From the NCBI GenBank assembly GCA_045106475.1, contig JBGCEO010000055.1, forward strand, positions 46,655 to 110,654: 64,000 bases of DNA. The letters run 5' to 3'. This DNA is from Granulosicoccus sp045106475 (lineage in GTDB: Bacteria > Pseudomonadota > Gammaproteobacteria > Granulosicoccales > Granulosicoccaceae). The translations under genes were made by a program, and so were the position numbers. Each line of letters starts with the position of its first letter. The first letter of the stretch is position 1. Below are positions 26,326 through 34,230 of this stretch, in pieces. Under the pieces are notes generated by a model. The model searched no databases, was not told where the DNA came from, and worked only from the letters and a program-made list of their open reading frames with translations.

Positions 26326-27333
26326 TTAATACGGACTACTGATCTGCACCGAGTGCAGATCCGAGGCTTCCCATCGAATACTTACCGGTTCACCGGGAAC
26401 CCATCGTCTCGACTGATAATGCTCATCAGTCAGGGCGGCCACCAATTGTTCTTGACTATCACTTAGAACCGTAACATTGACGGTGCGCCCCAGATATTCC
26501 ACATGCTCGATTGTCCCGAGCATGAACCTTCCAGATCTATCGTCTGGTTCGAGTTTGGTCTTGTCTGTACGTAATGCAGAGACCTGATCGCCAATCATCA
26601 GAACATTGTGCCCACCCATGAATCGAGCTACGAACTCTGTCTTTGGCGCATTAAAAAGTTCATTCGGTGTACCAGCCTGCTCAATGACAGCATTGTTCAT
26701 CAAGACGATATGGTCGGCCAAAGCCAGGGCTTCATCCTGACTATGCGTGACATGAATGAACGTGATGCCGAGTTTGCGTTGAAGACGTGCCAATTCACTT
26801 CTCATTGCTATGCGCAAGAAAGGATCAAGCGCAGAGAGAGGTTCATCAAGCAACAATACTTCCGGCTCCGTTATCAGCGCCCTGGCCAGCGCAACCCGCT
26901 GTTGCTGGCCACCTGATAGCTGCTCAGGTAAACGACTGGCGAATTCAGACATTTGCACCAAAGCCAGTAGTTCGCCGGCTTTGGTATGCCTGTCTTGCAG
27001 AGGCACACCTCGCATATGAAGACTGAATGCCACGTTATCCAGCACAGACAGATGCGGAAATAATGCATAGTTCTGGAACATCATGGCCGTGCCTCGCTGG
27101 GCCGGCGCTTTTTCTTTGATGGATACACCACCGAGCTTGATGTCGCCTGCGGTCACGTCCTCATGACCTGCAATCATTCGCAGGGTGCTCGACTTGCCAC
27201 AACCCGATGGCCCAAGAAGACAAACGTAGGTGCCACCCTCAAAATGTTGCGAAAACCGATCAACTGCTAAAGCATCAGAGCTGTAACGTTTGGTGACCTG
27301 ATTAAGCTCCAAAACTTGCCCACTAGCCGACAT
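26326..27333 (-). CDS. ABC transporter ATP-binding protein (PotA type)
   Basis: 335 residues. The second ATG (27333) is preferred because GGAG lies six bases before it; the ATG at 27345 has no ribosome site. Walker A GPSGCGKSSTLRM, signature LSGGQQQRVA, Walker B LLLDEPLSALD, switch HVTHSQDEA, then a C-terminal TOBE domain (about 260-335). It is the first gene of the operon ATPase, receptor, permease, permease, racemase. Confidence 0.9.
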   Translation of the reverse strand: MSASGQVLELNQVTKRYSSDALAVDRFSQHFEGGTYVCLLGPSGCGKSSTLRMIAGHEDVTAGDIKLGGVSIKEKAPAQRGTAMMFQNYALFPHLSVLDNVAFSLHMRGVPLQDRHTKAGELLALVQMSEFASRLPEQLSGGQQQRVALARALITEPEVLLLDEPLSALDPFLRIAMRSELARLQRKLGITFIHVTHSQDEALALADHIVLMNNAVIEQAGTPNELFNAPKTEFVARFMGGHNVLMIGDQVSALRTDKTKLEPDDRSGRFMLGTIEHVEYLGRTVNVTVLSDSQEQLVAALTDEHYQSRRWVPGEPVSIRWEASDLHSVQISSPY

Positions 27334-27335
27334 GC

Positions 27336-27376
27336 AATGCTCCATTCTGGTTCGTGCAAATCACGAAATGCTCCAT
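27336..27376. promoter_or_regulatory. Palindrome framed by 10-bp direct repeats before the PotA-type gene
   Basis: TTCGTGCAAATCACGAA (27351-27367) is a perfect 6-5-6 inverted repeat. It is flanked by two identical AATGCTCCAT copies at 27336-27345 and 27367-27376, 31 bases apart. The near copy overlaps the untranslated leader and ribosome site of the ATPase gene. Position suggests an operator for the importer operon. Confidence 0.5.
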
Positions 27377-27501
27377 GTTAGTGCAATTTATCATCAAAAA
27401 CAGCTATTTCTCCAGTCTTGCACGTGGTTATGTCAAAGTTCATACCAACAGATAAATCAGCATTGATTTGGGCTATTCGCGTTCCGCGTTACTATTGAAG
27501 A

Positions 27502-28371
27502 ATGAAAACCAGTTCAGATAAGACCGACATCAGTATTGCATCGTTAGAGAACATTCGGCTGCTCCTATCCTGGGCAGATCGTGAAGGCTGGAACCCAGGG
27601 CTTGAAGACGCACAGATGTTCTTTGCTGCAGACCGTACTGGATTTTATGTAAAGAACGTTGAAGGCAAGCCGATTGCAGGGGTGTCGGTTGTAAAACAGA
27701 ATGACGAGCATTCATTCCTGGGTCTCTACCTCTGCGAGTCAAGTCACAGGGGTGCTGGTCATGGCTTACAGGTATGGACTGCAGCGCTCGAATCTTCCGG
27801 CACAAGAAGCGTGGGATTAGATGGCGTCGTAGATCAACAAGAAAACTACAAGCGATCAGGATTTACCTATTTACACCGCAATATTCGCTATTCAGGCGCT
27901 CTGATGGATACCAATCCACCAGAGGCAGATGTTCACAACACTATAAAAAAAGCCGCCATTGATGATCTTGAAATGATTACGAATTACGATGCATCAATTG
28001 GTGGTTTGAAGCGGCTTGCATTCTTCAATGCATGGTTTTCGCCTAATACCACGCGAAGCATTTACTACGCGCAAAGAAACAAAAAAATAATAGGAATGGT
28101 GGGATTACGACAGTGTATAAACGGTTACAAGCTTGGACCCTGGTTGGCCGACGATTCGGCAATCGCGCTGACACTGCTCGCAAAGGCAGCCGAAACAATC
28201 GCTGGTGAACCAGTCATGATAGATGTTCCCGAACCTAATCAAGATGCCGTGCAATTGATGCAGAAAAAGGGTCTTGAGCCATGCTTTGAAACGGCACGCA
28301 TGTACCGGGGAGTTCAACCACAAATCGATACGCAGCGACTCTTTGGCGTGGCAACGCTTGAGCTTGGCTGA
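27502..28371 (+). CDS. Double-domain GNAT acetyltransferase (YitH/HolE type)
   Basis: 289 residues with two GNAT-like halves. The N-terminal domain (about 10-130) has the acetyl-CoA loop in SSHRGAGHGLQVW. The C-terminal domain (about 145-270) is of the YitH/HolE acetyltransferase type. The fold is read from general pattern. It is monocistronic and divergent from the PotA-type operon, sharing a 168-base control region, so it may modify the imported compound (inference). Substrate unknown. Confidence 0.75.
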   Translation: MKTSSDKTDISIASLENIRLLLSWADREGWNPGLEDAQMFFAADRTGFYVKNVEGKPIAGVSVVKQNDEHSFLGLYLCESSHRGAGHGLQVWTAALESSGTRSVGLDGVVDQQENYKRSGFTYLHRNIRYSGALMDTNPPEADVHNTIKKAAIDDLEMITNYDASIGGLKRLAFFNAWFSPNTTRSIYYAQRNKKIIGMVGLRQCINGYKLGPWLADDSAIALTLLAKAAETIAGEPVMIDVPEPNQDAVQLMQKKGLEPCFETARMYRGVQPQIDTQRLFGVATLELG

Positions 28372-28625
28372 TCGAAAGCACGCTCTTGCGCGCCCTGATT
28401 GTCGCCGCGCGTTGACTGTTTGCTCAAAGTATCTGGATTGAAGGCAAGCTCGTGCGGGCAAGCTTTAATTGCATTCCTACACCATCAATAATGCCGCAAG
28501 CCTCTGCTAGTTCTCGCACCACAGCCTTATCTTATTGTTTTACAAAAGTTTTTCACGGAAAGATATACGATGACTGAAAATTGACATATTATCGCTGAGA
28601 AATCTTCAACCCGAGTTCTAGCTTT

Positions 28626-29678
28626 ATGTTAATCAATTTCCCTTGGAACCGGCAGCCTCATCGCTTAATGAAGTCTGCGGGTTTAGCCTTCGTGTTCGCC
28701 ACGCTCTTTGCCGGATTTTCCTCCTTATCCAGCGCTGCTACAAAAATTCCTTTTGCTCTGGATTGGAAATTCGAAGGCCCCTCTGCTGCTTTTTTTGCTG
28801 CCATAGACAATGGTCATTTTGCAAGGGCCGATCTGGATGTAGAAGTTGCTGCCGGACAGGGTTCGCTCGCCGCAATTCCAAAGGTTGCAACCGGCGCTTT
28901 TCCACTTGGCTTTGCTGATATCAATTCCCTGATACAGTTTCTCGACAAAAACCCCGGTGCGCCTGTGACTGCTGTCATGATGATTTATGACAAGCCGCCC
29001 TTTGCCGTTGTAGGTAGAAAGTCTCAAGGCATCAGCGTACCCACAGACCTTGAGGGCCGTACTCTAGGAGCTCCTCCTCCCGATGGCGCTTGGGCCCAGT
29101 TTCCTGCTTTTGCAGAAGCCGCAGGTATTGATATGGACAAGGTCACCGTAGAGCCTGTTGGATTCCCCACTCGTGAGCCCATGCTCGCCGAAGGAAAAGT
29201 AGACGCTGTGGCGGGATTTTCATTTTCTGTGTTTCTGAATCTGGTTAGACTCGGCGTGCCTGAAGATGACCTCTCTGTTCTACTGATGGCAGACCATGGC
29301 CTGGAACTCTACGGTAACGCCATCATCGTTAACACCGACTATGCCGCAGCCAATCCTGAGGTTGTATCAGGATTTCTCGCAGCGGTTGCCAATGGCTGGA
29401 ATGACGTCATAGCAGATCCTGCCATGGGAGCAAAAGCGGTAGGTGCGCGCAACCCGGCTGCAGATATCGAACTAGAGCAACGTCGCCTTGAGCTTGCACT
29501 TAATGCAAACGTTCGTACCGACTACACGCTGGCTAATGGTATGGGCGGTATAGATGATGCGCGTATGGAAGCTGCTTTAGAACAACTTTCAAAAAACTAT
29601 GAGTTCGAAAATACGCCAGACGTATCACTTTACTTCGATGATTCCTTTCTTCCAGAAGGTAACTTCCCTATTAAGTAG
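28626..29678 (+). CDS. ABC transporter substrate-binding protein (NMT1/SsuA/ThiY type)
   Basis: 350 residues with a signal peptide ending near LSSA-AT. The mature start KIPFALDWKFEGPSAAFFAA and the GQGSLAAIPKVATGAFPLGFAD stretch fit the NMT1/THI5-like receptors for pyrimidine precursors, sulfonates or nitrate. An in-frame ATG at 28668 (Met15) would give a more usual signal peptide; neither start has a clear ribosome site. First gene of a three-gene importer. Confidence 0.85.
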   Translation: MLINFPWNRQPHRLMKSAGLAFVFATLFAGFSSLSSAATKIPFALDWKFEGPSAAFFAAIDNGHFARADLDVEVAAGQGSLAAIPKVATGAFPLGFADINSLIQFLDKNPGAPVTAVMMIYDKPPFAVVGRKSQGISVPTDLEGRTLGAPPPDGAWAQFPAFAEAAGIDMDKVTVEPVGFPTREPMLAEGKVDAVAGFSFSVFLNLVRLGVPEDDLSVLLMADHGLELYGNAIIVNTDYAAANPEVVSGFLAAVANGWNDVIADPAMGAKAVGARNPAADIELEQRRLELALNANVRTDYTLANGMGGIDDARMEAALEQLSKNYEFENTPDVSLYFDDSFLPEGNFPIK

Positions 29679-29681
29679 ACT

Positions 29682-30500
29682 GTGGACAATTTGACGATGC
29701 AGCCCGGAGCTCATAATCAGGGACTTCCACTGATTTCCATCCAGTCTGTTAGTCATACCTTCCAAACAGCCACGGGGCCGTTACACGTACTCGACGCGCT
29801 GGATCTATCCGTTGAAGAGAATGGTTTTACTGCCGTAGTCGGACCATCCGGCTGCGGCAAATCGACCTTGACACGATTAGTGGCGGGGCTGATGAAACCG
29901 GACAGTGGCGAAGTCTGGTTGCACGGCGAGCGTGTGACCAGTCCACGGGCATCGGTAGGCATGGCTTTTCAAAATCCGGTGTTACCAGAATGGCGCACCG
30001 TGCTGAAAAACGTCATGCTTCCACTGGAAATAGTCAGTGCCAAAATGCCACGACGCGAGCAAGAAGAGAGGGCTCGCTATCTACTGGCACTGGTTGGGCT
30101 GGAAGGCTTTGAAGACAAACGGCCATCGGAGCTCTCCGGTGGTATGCGTCAAAGAGCGTCTCTATGTCGTGCATTAGTGCACAAGCCAGACGTACTTATT
30201 CTTGACGAACCCTTTGGTGCTCTGGATGCTTTCACGCGTGAAGATCTATGGCAAATTATGCATACACTGCGCGAACAAGAACCCTTTACCGCGCTGTTGA
30301 TCACTCATGATCTGCGCGAGAGTATATTTTTGGCGGATGAAGTTGTTGTGCTATCCGGTCGTCCTGCCAAGTCGCAATATCAGCTGAAAGTCAACATATC
30401 GGGAAAGCGTACTATCGAAGATCTCTATACGACTGAAGCATCGGATATGCTGGCTATTCTGAGAGCCCAAATAAAGATCGCGCAGGGGCGTGTGGCGTGA
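29682..30500 (+). CDS. ABC transporter ATP-binding protein (SsuB/TauB type)
   Basis: 272 residues, GTG start 3 bases after the receptor gene (ATG alternative at 29697). Walker A GPSGCGKSTLTRL, signature LSGGMRQRASL, Walker B LILDEPFGALD and switch LLITHDLRESIF, the MRQR and FGALD wording being typical of the nitrate/sulfonate/taurine/pyrimidine-precursor ATPases. Confidence 0.9.
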   Translation: MDNLTMQPGAHNQGLPLISIQSVSHTFQTATGPLHVLDALDLSVEENGFTAVVGPSGCGKSTLTRLVAGLMKPDSGEVWLHGERVTSPRASVGMAFQNPVLPEWRTVLKNVMLPLEIVSAKMPRREQEERARYLLALVGLEGFEDKRPSELSGGMRQRASLCRALVHKPDVLILDEPFGALDAFTREDLWQIMHTLREQEPFTALLITHDLRESIFLADEVVVLSGRPAKSQYQLKVNISGKRTIEDLYTTEASDMLAILRAQIKIAQGRVA

Positions 30501-31258
30501 GTATTCGGCAGATCCTGATTCCTGTTTTTGCCATCATCATATTTCTAATTTTGTGGGAGCTTCTCGTTTGGTTTAACGAATGGCCAAACTACAAAATGGC
30601 ATCGCCAACTGATATCTGGCCAGCTTTTTGGAAATTCAAAGAACTGTTCTTTAGCTACGGTTGGCAAACACTCTGGAGAACCGTGGCCGGGCTCATGATT
30701 GCTATCGTTTTCGGTACGCTTGTAGGCATGCTTATGGGCTTGTCGCGAAGCGTAAGGGAGGGTTTATACCCGCTGCTTGTAGGATTTAACGCCATACCAA
30801 AAGCAACTGTAGTCCCTATTATTGCCTTGATGTTCGTGGGCGAACATAATCTGAACACGATTCTGATGGCATTCATGATTTCGTTTTTTCCCATTGCGGT
30901 ATCAGTATCAATTGGCCTGAGTACGCTAGAACCTGAATATAGAGACATCTTAGGGGCGCTAGGTGCATCTAAGCTCACGATTTTTCGCAAAATCGCACTG
31001 CCTAAAACGCTGCCAGAATTTTTTGGTGCGCTAAAAGTAGCGGTCACTCTGGCTTTTATTGGCACAAACCTGGTTGAGATCATCGAACCACACGGACGCG
31101 GTCTTGGTCATCTATTCGATAGTGCCAAGATCAATTCAGATTACCCATTAATGTTCGCTGTATTGATTGCGTTAGCCTTCATGGGAATACTGCTTTACTA
31201 CGTCGTCGTCATTCTGGAGAAGATATTTGCAGGCTGGGCAGAGAGAGCACCGAGCTAG
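30497..31258 (+). CDS. ABC transporter permease (SsuC/TauC type)
   Basis: 253 residues, GTG start overlapping the ATPase stop by 4 bases (GTGA). About six helices; the EAA-like loop is ILGALGASKLTIFRKIALPK and NAIPKATVVPIIALMFVG is the conserved family segment. Completes the importer. Downstream lie imperfect hairpin repeats shared with the convergent oxidase gene. Confidence 0.9.
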   Translation: MSIRQILIPVFAIIIFLILWELLVWFNEWPNYKMASPTDIWPAFWKFKELFFSYGWQTLWRTVAGLMIAIVFGTLVGMLMGLSRSVREGLYPLLVGFNAIPKATVVPIIALMFVGEHNLNTILMAFMISFFPIAVSVSIGLSTLEPEYRDILGALGASKLTIFRKIALPKTLPEFFGALKVAVTLAFIGTNLVEIIEPHGRGLGHLFDSAKINSDYPLMFAVLIALAFMGILLYYVVVILEKIFAGWAERAPS

Positions 31259-31299
31259 TGCATGCCAGCGTCAATCTTGTGTTCCAAAACCGGAAAATT

Positions 31300-31482
31300 A
31301 GCGCTCCAGTAATGTCAAACGCTTGCAGATAAGCGCTCCAGTGATGACGTCAAGCGCTTGCAGATAAGCTCCAGGCAAAGACCCAAAAGACTTGCGAACA
31401 AGCGCTCTAGAAACGACGAGAAGCACCAGCAAAGAATCACCACACCGAGGACATCAAACGCTTGCGAGCAAGCGCTCCACAG
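31300..31482. repeat. Degenerate tandem copies of a gene 3' end, each a small hairpin
   Basis: Four CGCTTGC...AAGCGCTCCA-type units begin near 31319, 31355, 31389 and 31459. The last, CGCTTGCGAGCAAGCG (31459-31474), is a perfect 7-2-7 hairpin inside the 3' end of the oxidase gene and encodes its final VERLLASV. The copies downstream could still encode LERLSASV-like ends on the minus strand. The array fills the gap between two convergent genes and may terminate both. Confidence 0.55.
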
Positions 31483-32575
31483 ACAACATAGCGGGTTCAA
31501 TGTTTACCTGTAGAAAATCCTCGGGCAGTCTGTTATCCACTATCAGTCCGGTCGCTGCCCGTGCCAACGCTGATGACATCATGATTCCATATCCCCCCTG
31601 CGCAGCTAACCAGAAAAAGTCATTCACGATAGGATCAAAGCCAACGACTGGCTCATCATCGTTAACGAAACTTCGAAGCCCTGCCCAGCGATGATTCAAC
31701 CGTTTTACCTCTATCTGAGTTTCCGATTCGAGCCAGTCGACTAACATGGCCAGTTCAAGATCATCCGGTTGAACGTCTTGTGCATCCATGGGAGTAGCAT
31801 CTCCCGGCGAAACCATTAGCTGATCCCCTTGGGGCTTTATATAGTTTTCTGCGCCGATAAAACCAACAGCCGGGCAGCGGCTCACGTCAAGAGAATCCGT
31901 TACATCTACAAGGATTGCAGAACGACGCTTTGGAACCAGACCCAAGGTTTGAGCTCCTGCCATCGAACCCACCCTATCTGCCCAGGCCCCTGCTGCATTA
32001 ACAACGGTTCTGGCTTCAAGCGTTCTATCTCCTACATGTACTGTCCAGCCATCTTTCGTAGCCTTTAAAGCGCTGACGGGGCTGCCACAAAGCAGCGTTC
32101 CACCTCGTTTTCGATATCCATTCAAATACCCCTGGTGCAGAGAATGAACATCCATATCCGCAACGTCACGCTCAAAGACAGATTCTGCTACACGCTCCGA
32201 CTTTAAAAAAGGCGCTTTAGTTAAAGTCTGTGCGCTGTTAAGGGACTCTACCTCGCTTCCGCCTGTATCCAACAAAGGTTGCAGCTGATTCACAGCACCC
32301 TCAGAAGCAACAACAAGCAGACCTCTTGGAGTCAGCAAAGGATGCTCACAGAATCCAGAGGGCGGTTTGTTGAGGAATCCATAACTCAGTCGATTAATCT
32401 TGCATACGAGCTCACTGCCATAGTTCGGCGTATAGAGCGCTGCCGAACGACCTGTACTGTGGTAAGCACCACTGGATTCGGCCTCTACAATAATCGTGCT
32501 TCCAAACGGTGCAAGTTCATAACCCGCCGAAGCACCCGATATTCCTGCACCGATGATAAGGAAATCATATTTCAT
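31454..32575 (-). CDS. DAO-type FAD-dependent amine/amino-acid oxidoreductase
   Basis: 373 residues. FAD-binding DFLIIGAGISGASAGYELA at 4-22, acidic end of strand two at IVEAE, HSTGRSAALY flavin contact and C-terminal GGYGIMMSSALA. Family: glycine oxidase, D-amino-acid dehydrogenase, sarcosine oxidase monomer. The adjacent racemases and importers suggest a D-amino acid or N-methyl amino acid substrate (inference). Its 3' end has been partly duplicated downstream. Confidence 0.85.
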   Translation of the reverse strand: MKYDFLIIGAGISGASAGYELAPFGSTIIVEAESSGAYHSTGRSAALYTPNYGSELVCKINRLSYGFLNKPPSGFCEHPLLTPRGLLVVASEGAVNQLQPLLDTGGSEVESLNSAQTLTKAPFLKSERVAESVFERDVADMDVHSLHQGYLNGYRKRGGTLLCGSPVSALKATKDGWTVHVGDRTLEARTVVNAAGAWADRVGSMAGAQTLGLVPKRRSAILVDVTDSLDVSRCPAVGFIGAENYIKPQGDQLMVSPGDATPMDAQDVQPDDLELAMLVDWLESETQIEVKRLNHRWAGLRSFVNDDEPVVGFDPIVNDFFWLAAQGGYGIMMSSALARAATGLIVDNRLPEDFLQVNIEPAMLSVERLLASV

Positions 32576-32694
32576 ATGAACTGCTCTTTTGATCTCATTG
32601 TTTATCTAGATACTTCAGCGCAATACACAGTAACAAACTGACTGATGTGTTGTTACGTTGCTTTACTTTATGGCAACAGACCATTTCTAATTAG

Positions 32695-32770
32695 TTATCA
32701 AACCGTGATTCAGTACCTTTTGATTTATAAAACAGTCATAGAGATTTTTAAGGTTTATGAAACGGTCATA
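32695..32770. repeat. Three repeats phased at 30 bp
   Basis: TTATCAAACCGTGAT (32695), TTATAAAACAGTCAT (32725) and TTATGAAACGGTCAT (32755) match TTATNAAACNGTSAT and are spaced exactly 30 bases apart. The last two extend to 17 bases with three differences. They lie 120 to 195 bases before the oxidase on one side and about 90 bases before the candidate small RNA on the other. They look like a multi-copy activator site. Confidence 0.6.
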
Positions 32771-32859
32771 CTGCGTAAAGAACATTACTAACCTATTAGC
32801 GATAAGTACATTGATGTACTTTCACATGTAAAAGCACTTTACCTTGCTAGTATTAATAC

Positions 32860-32947
32860 ATCGGAAGTGTGGTGACTTTCGGTATTCCTCCTCCAAGTGG
32901 TATTGAGGCAAGGAGCCACGCAGGACCAAGGATGGTCCGTCTTTTTT
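32860..32947 (+). ncRNA. Candidate small RNA with strong terminator
   Basis: An extended -10 (TGCTAGTAT, 32845-32853) predicts a start near 32860. The transcript would be about 88 bases. GTGTGG (near 32867) can pair with CCACGC (near 32916), enclosing CTCC/GGAG pairing, before the terminator hairpin. Several GGA triplets occur, one in the terminator loop (ACCAAGGATGGT) resembling a CsrA/RsmA site. No gene follows in that direction for 5 kb, so a stand-alone RNA is more likely than a leader. Exact start uncertain. Confidence 0.4.
32923..32947 (+). terminator. Intrinsic terminator
   Basis: GGACCA-AGGA-TGGTCC (perfect 6-bp stem, 4-base loop) followed by GTC and six T residues. Confidence 0.8.
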
Positions 32948-33391
32948 AGCACTAAGCACTCTTAAGCTTAGTTGATGCAAGCGTTCAACGAATCGCATCC
33001 CTCACTTCACACCCACCACTATTGTAACGACAAAGTCGGAATATTGACTCGCTATTGAGCCTCAGAACCTTGAAATGATACTACTTTTTGTAGCTATCAC
33101 TTGTAGCTATCAACTAGCGCTAAGCAGGATAAAACCCGGGCAACACCACTTCGACACTGATTTAAACTGAACAGCTTGTATGCTGCTGAAAATGAACATG
33201 AGTGTTGCGTATTTGTTTACGTGCAGTGTTGCCACGTCCAGTATGTAAATACATCCACTTATAGAACGAGATCCGAGTTGAGCTATTTCTGTGTCGATAG
33301 CAATTTACAAACTGCTAGCTATTTAAGTATCAGCTTAAAGAGCGGCTGTAATGAATATGCCGATGCTAGTTTGAATTAGAAGCAAGACATC

Positions 33392-34144
33392 CTAATCCGT
33401 CACAGCGATGCTCATTGACCTGGCTAATACCTCAGGCAAGCCAGTAGACGTCTTCTTCACAGGACGAGAATGCCGGCGACTGAATGCATTTTTATCACTA
33501 ACCCTTACCAGTGACTCCAGTAGAGAAATAGCACTGGATATGGGATCAAGCAGTAGAGCATCGACCTCGCTCTGAAGTCTCATAGCCATTCCAGCTAAGG
33601 GAGCCCCACCCAAAATAACGACATCCGCTCCATCGTCATCAATTGTTTTATTGATGAGGCTAAGTAGTTCGGTTTCCATGGATGACTGATCCGCAAATGC
33701 ATCCAGTTTGCCAGCTTCCGGCGTCTTTACACCTAGAAAACGATCCGTAAGCCCACTATCTAAAACACTATCTAAATACCATCGAGACATTAGCGGTGTA
33801 AAAGTAACAATTGAGAACCTCTCACCAAGTAAGGAAGCTGTGACGATGGAAGCCTGTGCCATTCCAACAATCGGTAAATTAAACTGTTCTTGAGCTGCTT
33901 TTAGACCTGGATCACCAAAAGCTGCGATGATCACACCATCAGCAGTTCGCTCATGCTCTGCAATAGTTTCCAACACTATTGAACCAGCAATCAGCGCTTC
34001 AGCCCTGGATGAAATATAGGGAAATCCTTTTGTGGCTGTGCTTGTCACAATATCCACTGAGTCAGATGCCACTGTACGAGCTACCTTAGCCATTCCGATC
34101 GTCATGGCGGCAGTCATATTAGGATTTAATAAGAGAATTTGCAT
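33392..34144 (-). CDS. Asp/Glu/hydantoin racemase family protein
   Basis: 250 residues from the ATG at 34144, where the diagnostic LLLNPNMTAAMTIGM begins. A longer frame to 34228 adds a hydrophobic stretch without similarity. Other family segments are DGVIIAAFGDPGLKAA and DVVILGGAPLAGMAM. Both catalytic cysteine positions are non-cysteine here (AAFGDPG and ILGGAPL), unlike the homologue at 22584, so it may not be a racemase. It is the last gene of the TRAP operon. Confidence 0.78.
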   Translation of the reverse strand: MQILLLNPNMTAAMTIGMAKVARTVASDSVDIVTSTATKGFPYISSRAEALIAGSIVLETIAEHERTADGVIIAAFGDPGLKAAQEQFNLPIVGMAQASIVTASLLGERFSIVTFTPLMSRWYLDSVLDSGLTDRFLGVKTPEAGKLDAFADQSSMETELLSLINKTIDDDGADVVILGGAPLAGMAMRLQSEVDALLLDPISSAISLLESLVRVSDKNAFSRRHSRPVKKTSTGLPEVLARSMSIAVTD

Positions 34145-34230
34145 TAGTGCCCATGAGGTGATTAGTGCTGCGCAGACTGTTGCGGAGAGATCATAAAACC
34201 ACGCTGGAATAAAACCCAGGCCGGTCAACG

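Larger units (their letters stand above)
32576..33391. other. 816-base non-coding interval
   Basis: No convincing gene: a 67-codon frame at 33176-33379 is cysteine-rich, unlike any family and lacks a ribosome site. The interval holds three phased repeats (32695-32770), a probable small RNA ending in a strong terminator (32860-32947), and about 430 further bases in which I see nothing definite. Confidence 0.6.

Noticed and set aside
31300..31482. Repeat units that might be a CRISPR array
   Set aside because: Units are short, degenerate and unevenly spaced, no uniform spacers exist, and the last unit is coding. No cas genes are present.
33176..33379. 67-codon frame as a gene
   Set aside because: No ribosome site, odd cysteine- and tyrosine-rich composition, no family resemblance.
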